Positions 32,267 to 36,532 of a stretch of DNA of 36,532 nucleotides are shown piece by piece. The position numbers and the translations under genes are program-made. Source of the stretch: Gammaproteobacteria bacterium (GTDB lineage Bacteria > Pseudomonadota > Gammaproteobacteria > Arenicellales > JAANXG01); NCBI GenBank assembly GCA_024638505.1, contig JAHEKE010000010.1:57692-94223 (forward strand). The letters are read 5' to 3'. The first letter of the stretch is position 1. Each line of letters starts with the position of its first letter. The notes beneath the pieces were generated by a model. It saw only the letters and a list, made by a program, of their open reading frames with translations, did no database searches and was not told the origin of the DNA.

Positions 32267-32526
32267 GAGCTATCGAGAACCCCCCAAAACTATTCCTTAA
32301 TCTGCACCGCTAGGTTAGAAAGTATGGCATTGGGGATAAGGTTAGTCACTACCAACTTGAACGAGGGTTGTAATGTTTGAGCCTGAAAGCGGACGATCAG
32401 TACTCTGTAGAGCTATCTTCTGTAATCGACGCAGTGCAGCCGGATCAAGCTACGCCTGCAATTTGCCCTATGCGGACACTCGCCAAACGCAGATGAATTT
32501 CTCAGCGCCGCCGGGGGATGGGTTTG

Positions 32527-33792
32527 CTATCCGGTCTCCGGAGCCTTGTTGACCGGCACATCGGCTTCAGCCCGTTCTAGTGTCACCTGGTCAATGCGTC
32601 GGTTCGACGCTTTGTTCACGATCACCCGCAAACCATCGCTGATGAGTTCTTCCCCCGACTTGGGAATACTCTCCGTGTGGCTCAAGACCCAGAAACTGAT
32701 GGTGTCGGTCGGCTTACCGGGAAGATCGATGCCGAAGTGCTGCTCTACTACCCGCACTTCGACCGTTCCGTCGACGCGGATCGCCCCGTTCCGCATCGGA
32801 GTGAATTCTGCCTTGGTCTCGTCGCTCTCATCATAGATCTCCCCAACCAGTTCTTCCATTAAGTCCTCCAGCGTCGCAACCCCGCGAACCGTCCCAAATT
32901 CGTCCACGACCACGGCCATATGGCGATTCCTGCGGCGTAGCGTGGCAAAAAGCTCATTGATGAGTTGATATTGGGACACAAATACCGTTTCGTGGGCAAT
33001 ATCCTTCAACTTAACGTCGTCACTGCCCTCAACCTTCGCCTTCAACACGTCCCACAGAAACAGCACGCCGCGAATGTCGTCGGGCTGATCCAGGAAGATG
33101 GGGATCCGCGAATAGGATTTCAGCATGATCTCTGGGAGCGCGTCGACCACTGTGCGCTCTCCCTCCAGGGCGAATACCTGGCTGTAGGGTGTCATGACGT
33201 CGCGCACTGTCAGATCATTAAAGGCGAATACACGTTCGATTAGCTCCCGTTCGCCGTGCTCGATGGTTCCCTCCTTTTCGCCATGGCCGGCCATCTTAAT
33301 GAGCTCCAATTCTGTGACTACGGGGTCTCTCTCAGTGCCGGTGAGGGCATGTACCCAGGTGGTGAAGCGGTCAAATAACCAGACCAGAGGATAAAGTAAC
33401 CGCATCAGGCCCAGCATTAACGGCGCAATGAACAGGGAAATCCGCTCGGAATAGCGGGTGGCAAGGCTCTTGGGCGTGATCTCTCCGAAGATCAGGATCA
33501 GCACAGTCAAAACTCCCACGGCGATTCCAGGGCCAATATGACCGAACCATCCCGTGGCCAACACGGTCGCTAGTGAGGCCGCCGCGATGTTCACCAGGTT
33601 GTTTCCGATCAGGATGGTGATCAGCATCTGGGACGGGTCGCTCGTCAGCTGGATTAGGGCTTTGGCTCCGCGGCGTCCCTCTTCCACGAGGCTCTCCACC
33701 CGCGCCTTAGAGATCGAGATCAGCGCCGTTTCGGAGCCGGAGAAAACGGCAGAAAGCACCAACAGTGCAATCAATGTAAAGAGTTCGTTCAC
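32527..33792 (-). CDS. CNNM/CorB-HlyC/CorC family membrane protein (DUF21-CBS-CorC_HlyC)
   Basis: 421 aa. An N-terminal DUF21 membrane domain (about residues 1-150, opening FSGSETALISISKARVESL and including IGNNLVNIAAASLATVLAT and GEITPKSLA) is followed by paired CBS domains (about 190-315: VRDVMTPYSQVFAL, YSRIPIFLDQPDDIRGVLFLWDV, MAVVVDEFGTVRGVATLEDLMEELVGEI in pieces) and a C-terminal CorC_HlyC domain (about 330-405). This is the CorB/YfjD-type architecture, linked to Mg2+ or Co2+ transport and resistance. It is located in the inner membrane. It stands alone. Confidence 0.92.
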   Translation of the reverse strand: MNELFTLIALLVLSAVFSGSETALISISKARVESLVEEGRRGAKALIQLTSDPSQMLITILIGNNLVNIAAASLATVLATGWFGHIGPGIAVGVLTVLILIFGEITPKSLATRYSERISLFIAPLMLGLMRLLYPLVWLFDRFTTWVHALTGTERDPVVTELELIKMAGHGEKEGTIEHGERELIERVFAFNDLTVRDVMTPYSQVFALEGERTVVDALPEIMLKSYSRIPIFLDQPDDIRGVLFLWDVLKAKVEGSDDVKLKDIAHETVFVSQYQLINELFATLRRRNRHMAVVVDEFGTVRGVATLEDLMEELVGEIYDESDETKAEFTPMRNGAIRVDGTVEVRVVEQHFGIDLPGKPTDTISFWVLSHTESIPKSGEELISDGLRVIVNKASNRRIDQVTLERAEADVPVNKAPETG

Positions 33793-34072
33793 AGAATCAC
33801 TCGCAACCGATACCGTGAGTTTAAACTAGACGTAGCCAACTGTAACCAGTGCAGCCTCACAGTTCGCAGGATTTAATCTCGACGCTGGATACGCGCCTTC
33901 ATCGAACTTGGCTTTAAGCGATGCAACAATATCTACTAACATCTCGATTTCGCGAACGGCATCAACCAAGTATAAACGAGTATGGAGGAGCTGTTGTTAC
34001 CATGCAGCACGTTCACTATGCCGTTTCCGGAAGGCGTCAAATCCTTTTTAGGTTATAACTCATTGATTGTTA
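33793..34072. other. Upstream region of the CorB-like gene with a possible coding relic
   Basis: A minus-strand frame from about 33984 to a stop at 33826-33828 encodes about 48 protein-like residues (including VDAVREIEMLVDIVASLKAK). It has no good ribosome binding site and no recognisable family. No terminator was seen. Confidence 0.25.
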
Positions 34073-34117
34073 TGGTGGAGCGAAGGAGGGTCTAACTCCC
34101 GACCTTCGCATTGCGAA
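34073..34117 (-). tRNA. tRNA-Ala(CGC) 3-prime half, remnant
   Basis: On the minus strand this 45-nt stretch reads as the anticodon loop TTCGCAA (anticodon CGC), 3-prime anticodon stem, AGGTC variable loop, T-arm GGGAG-TTAGACC-CTCCT, acceptor strand TCGCTCC, discriminator A and encoded CCA. U at position 70 agrees with the G3-U70 identity pair of alanine tRNA. The 5-prime half is absent, and the T-loop has A where TTC is expected, so it is not functional. Such 3-prime halves are left at attachment sites by tRNA-targeting integrative elements. Confidence 0.55.
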
Positions 34118-34701
34118 TCCACCAATCAAAATCTAAACCTATAAATTTCAACTAGTTACGAGCGCCAGTCCACGCAAACGTAGCTGGAAATGACAGAAAT
34201 GGGCAGGTTGTGACCGTGTTGCGTCACGATTTTATCACGTTGTGAGCGGGAGCCGTGCAAACATGCGTGCCTGGCTGAGATCATCGTCCTCATCGAGTAT
34301 GGGGATTGCCTCCTTTCTCTTTACGTGCTCCACCGCGGCTAAAATCACTGCCACCGCGTTTCAACGGTCCGCGATGTGGCACTTAGCAGCGTTTCGTGCT
34401 GCGCGGTAAATCCCGTTCGTGATACTCATAAATAAATTCTGCTTCTTTAATCGGGCATAGACGCAACAGCTGGCGGATGGCCTCACCCAGGTTGACCAAG
34501 GCTCGGCTATAGGGATTCACCTACAAAACAGCATTCGTCTCCTCTACACGCCAAAGCGGATATTTGTTTCATTGAAAATTAGGTGAAATTACTCTACTGC
34601 ATTATTCCGCTTTCGGCTAAATAGTTTGCTCTGAACAAATGGACCGGTTAAGAAAGACCGACTGACTTATTCTCAAAGTCCTTCGAGCTAAAAGCAGTCG
34701 G
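34118..34701. other. Gene-poor stretch with minus-strand coding relics
   Basis: No intact gene. Two adjacent minus-strand frames look protein-like: 34520-34383 (GTG, 45 residues including SRALVNLGEAIRQLLRL) and about 34365-34250 (about 38 residues including VILAAVEHVKRKEAIPILDE). They are in different frames but in consistent order, so they could be pieces of one decayed gene. The family is unknown. Confidence 0.3.
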
Positions 34702-35589
34702 TCACTGTAACAAATAGCGTTGGATTTCCTGCATGCGACGCTGATGGATTGTTGCGTTTGCATCCATAAAGGGGTGACCAAATTCCGGATCACTTATTAC
34801 GATAGCATTTCGGTTTTCTGCCTCCCGCGCCAGGTCCTGTGACATTGCTGGCGTGACGACATTGTCTCGTTGGCCTCTCACTAGCAGTATATTGCTACAA
34901 TCATTTGGTAAATGTTCAATGGGATCGTATTCGATGGGACAGCCATAATCAGACAAACGACTGGGTGTAGAATCAATAATGATCTTATCCAGTTGCATGT
35001 CCGGGTCCAGGGTATTCAGCAGGAAAACACCGCCTAGTGACATTGCATAAACAAAACGCTCCTCATAACCCTGTGCGATAAGACTCATCAATATTTCCTT
35101 TGTATCATGGACGATGGCCTTTAGCCGCCGTTTGCCTTCCGAGCGGCCATAACCGCGGTAGTCGTAGATATATACGTCGTAACCTAGATGTGCGTAAGCA
35201 CGATATTCGCCAAGAATCTGATCGGCGAGCATCGCATTACCCTGCAATACCAGGAGAAATCCCCTGGCAGGTTCCGCTTGTGGCGAAGAAGTCTTGCTAG
35301 TGTCTAGTTTATAGCCGCGCAGTGTTCTACCATCTTGCGTCGTAAATGACATGTCTACTACGCCATCCAATCCTGACAGTCGTCTGCTGTTTGGTCTGCC
35401 AGCTACGGTGCTCCACAGCCAAAAATAAATAGGCTCCTTTATTCCACATACACTTTGTTCCAGCTTCATAGGTATAGTCGGGTTGGTAGCAATTGCAGTG
35501 CTAGTCACAACAAAAAGCAATAGTGAGATTAAACATTTCTTCCAACGCACGCTCCTAAGTATATGTCTAGGGGAAAGATAAACGGACAT
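34702..35589 (-). CDS. Exported alpha/beta hydrolase
   Basis: 295 aa from ATG 35589, chosen because the signal peptide (KKCLISLLLFVVTSTAIAT) starts there; the frame is open to 35808 but that part is unlike the family. The hydrolase core has LLVLQGNAM (oxyanion region), YDVYIYDYRGYGRSEG, the nucleophile elbow YAMSLGG (Ala-Met-Ser-Leu-Gly instead of Gly-x-Ser-x-Gly), the acid in VRGQRDNVV and His in FGHPFMD. It resembles the BEM46/YfhR-like serine hydrolases. The substrate is unknown. Its upstream region overlaps a relic of a TPR gene on the other strand. Confidence 0.82.
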   Translation of the reverse strand: MSVYLSPRHILRSVRWKKCLISLLLFVVTSTAIATNPTIPMKLEQSVCGIKEPIYFWLWSTVAGRPNSRRLSGLDGVVDMSFTTQDGRTLRGYKLDTSKTSSPQAEPARGFLLVLQGNAMLADQILGEYRAYAHLGYDVYIYDYRGYGRSEGKRRLKAIVHDTKEILMSLIAQGYEERFVYAMSLGGVFLLNTLDPDMQLDKIIIDSTPSRLSDYGCPIEYDPIEHLPNDCSNILLVRGQRDNVVTPAMSQDLAREAENRNAIVISDPEFGHPFMDANATIHQRRMQEIQRYLLQ

Positions 35590-35682
35590 CCGCAACCCAG
35601 GTTTTGGCTGTCTCCAACCTCCGGAAGTAGATAGAATGATGAGCGTGGAAGGTACGCTGGCCCGAAAACCCGCGGTAATCCT

Positions 35683-35850
35683 GCACGACGACTTTATCGG
35701 CTCGACGAGGCGCACATCGAGGCGAAAGAATTCTTGAAGCATGTTCGACACATTTCGATCAAAGAGTGGACTAAGACTCAATATTGCATTAGACCGAAAG
35801 AGCTTCAACGTTACACGGATGGAATTCGAAAAGCAGGATTAGCGGAATGA
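35683..35850 (+). pseudogene. C-terminal relic of a cyclase/CadC-type TPR gene
   Basis: The plus-strand frame from 35683 to TGA 35848-35850 encodes about 55 residues: ARRLYRLDEAHIEAKEFLKH, then ISIKEW, then IRPKELQRYTDGIRKAGLAE. The GRLDEA...A..LK..P..S...W......P..L.RY..GLRKAGLPE pattern is the characteristic ending of cyclase-TolB_N-TPR and CadC-TPR proteins. No start and no upstream portion remain; the hydrolase gene on the other strand occupies that space. It is a 3-prime leftover of a further member of this family. Confidence 0.6.
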
Positions 35851-36077
35851 TAGGCTAAAAGTTATGTCTCTTCATGGACGGTCCGCTTCAGGGTAGTGAG
35901 CGGAAGTTAATTTAGTGGTTCATAAGCTGAATTTGCTGCGGTGCAATCTTCCGAGTTCGGCAATCAGGAACAGACCTTCGTGACGGCCTATCTGATCTTC
36001 CGCAGAGTACTCTTTACTGCCCTTTGATTGATCACTGAAAATAGATATTCATTCCCATCAAAATTAGGATAGGTTTT

Positions 36078-36476
36078 ATGAACATACTTGATGAAATGCA
36101 AGACTTGAACAATAAATGGGTTGAAACGTTTAGCGAGGGAGATATAGCGGCATGCGCGGAAATGTATACAGAAAACGGTTCAATATATTCACCGTACAGC
36201 CCAGCTGCTATCGGGCGGAATGCAATAAAAGATACGTTCAAAGAATGGTACGAAGCTGGCGAGCAGAATAAACGAGTAAAGGTTCTTGAAGCAGACAGTG
36301 ATGGGAAGATAGCTTATTTTACCGCTTCCTTTTCTGGTGATTACCCTCAAGATGATGGAACCTTGGTTAATGAAAGTGGGGTGGTATTGACGACATGCAT
36401 TAGGGCCCAAAACGGATCATGGAAAATGCATATTTCTAGCCTCAATAGTGATACGCCACCGCTTGCAGAATCATAA
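36078..36476 (+). CDS. NTF2-like/SnoaL-like (DUF4440-type) protein
   Basis: 132 aa with AGGATAGG about 8 bp before the ATG. It begins with the helix ILDEMQDLNNKWVETFSEGDIAACAEMYTENGSIYSPYSP and continues to IGRNAIKDTFKEWYE, the standard opening of the NTF2-like cone fold, ending in the strand SWKMHISSLNSDTPP (DUF4440/SgcJ style). There is no signal peptide. The family includes isomerases, hydrolases and ligand-binding proteins, so no activity can be assigned. It stands alone near the window end; 36477-36532 holds nothing recognisable. Confidence 0.8.
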   Translation: MNILDEMQDLNNKWVETFSEGDIAACAEMYTENGSIYSPYSPAAIGRNAIKDTFKEWYEAGEQNKRVKVLEADSDGKIAYFTASFSGDYPQDDGTLVNESGVVLTTCIRAQNGSWKMHISSLNSDTPPLAES

Positions 36477-36532
36477 TTTGCAGATTAACTGTTTTCCGCA
36501 AAGGGCAACTTGCGGGCGTACTGTGATCAGGT

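Noticed and set aside
1-36532. CRISPR array, prophage, antiphage island or complete transposon
   Set aside because: No regularly spaced identical repeats, no cas, phage structural, restriction or transposase genes were recognisable; the repeats found are dispersed and degenerate.

Overview
The window looks like chromosomal DNA of a gammaproteobacterium, probably a free-living aquatic, sediment or soil lineage. The basis is the protein families: class III cyclase-TolB_N-TPR proteins, a CadC-type regulator fused to TPRs, WbuC and pirin cupins, a SulP transporter, a CorB/HlyC-like protein, an ANR/FNR-type promoter and CCA-encoding tRNA sequence. A Woeseiales-like organism would fit, but that is inference. 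No complete tRNA, rRNA, CRISPR array, integrase or intact transposase was found. Most genes stand alone or in pairs, separated by long intergenic stretches full of gene relics and degenerate repeats.

Layout. 0-5.7 kb: secreted lectin-like protein, relic-rich gap, BBE-type FAD oxidase, small membrane protein, pirin plus partner, Cys-rich small protein. 5.8-8.8 kb: SulP transporter followed 15 bp later by a class III cyclase. 9.3-10.8 kb: tandem SpoIIAA-like protein behind a well-formed FNR/ANR class II promoter, then UspA. 11-13 kb: retropepsin-like protease, WbuC cupin, two small genes. 13.5-14.9 kb: winged-helix/TolB_N/TPR regulator broken by one frameshift. 15.2-18.8 kb: DUF2238 membrane protein, HtrA-like protease, MFS transporter. 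18.9-21.6 kb: a 59-aa SAM-domain ORF, then cysteine dioxygenase, hotdog thioesterase and GFA enzyme, and a small membrane protein. 22.1-23.3 kb: secreted ankyrin and YHS proteins. 23.3-30.1 kb: two paralogous cyclase-TolB_N-TPR proteins around a ketopantoate-reductase-like gene and a secreted protein. 30.4-36.5 kb: standalone adenylation-carrier protein, CorB/HlyC-like transporter, gene-poor stretch with a tRNA-Ala 3-prime half, alpha/beta hydrolase, TPR-gene relic, NTF2-like protein.

How it hangs together. Signalling dominates: three class III cyclases, a cyclase-type SAM domain, a TPR regulator and a TPR C-terminal relic, with the TolB_N/TPR output module shared between DNA-binding and cyclase input domains. 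The SulP-cyclase pair is the most suggestive functional unit, because SulP proteins can carry bicarbonate and class IIIb cyclases (the type indicated by the threonine in the purine pocket) are known to respond to bicarbonate.

The least described feature is a family of about 140-bp degenerate intergenic repeats (six near-full copies and two fragments). One copy has been split by a 147-bp MITE-like element, and the repeats bracket single-gene blocks such as the MFS and panE-like genes. All homology statements come from reading the sequence and recalling families; no search was run.
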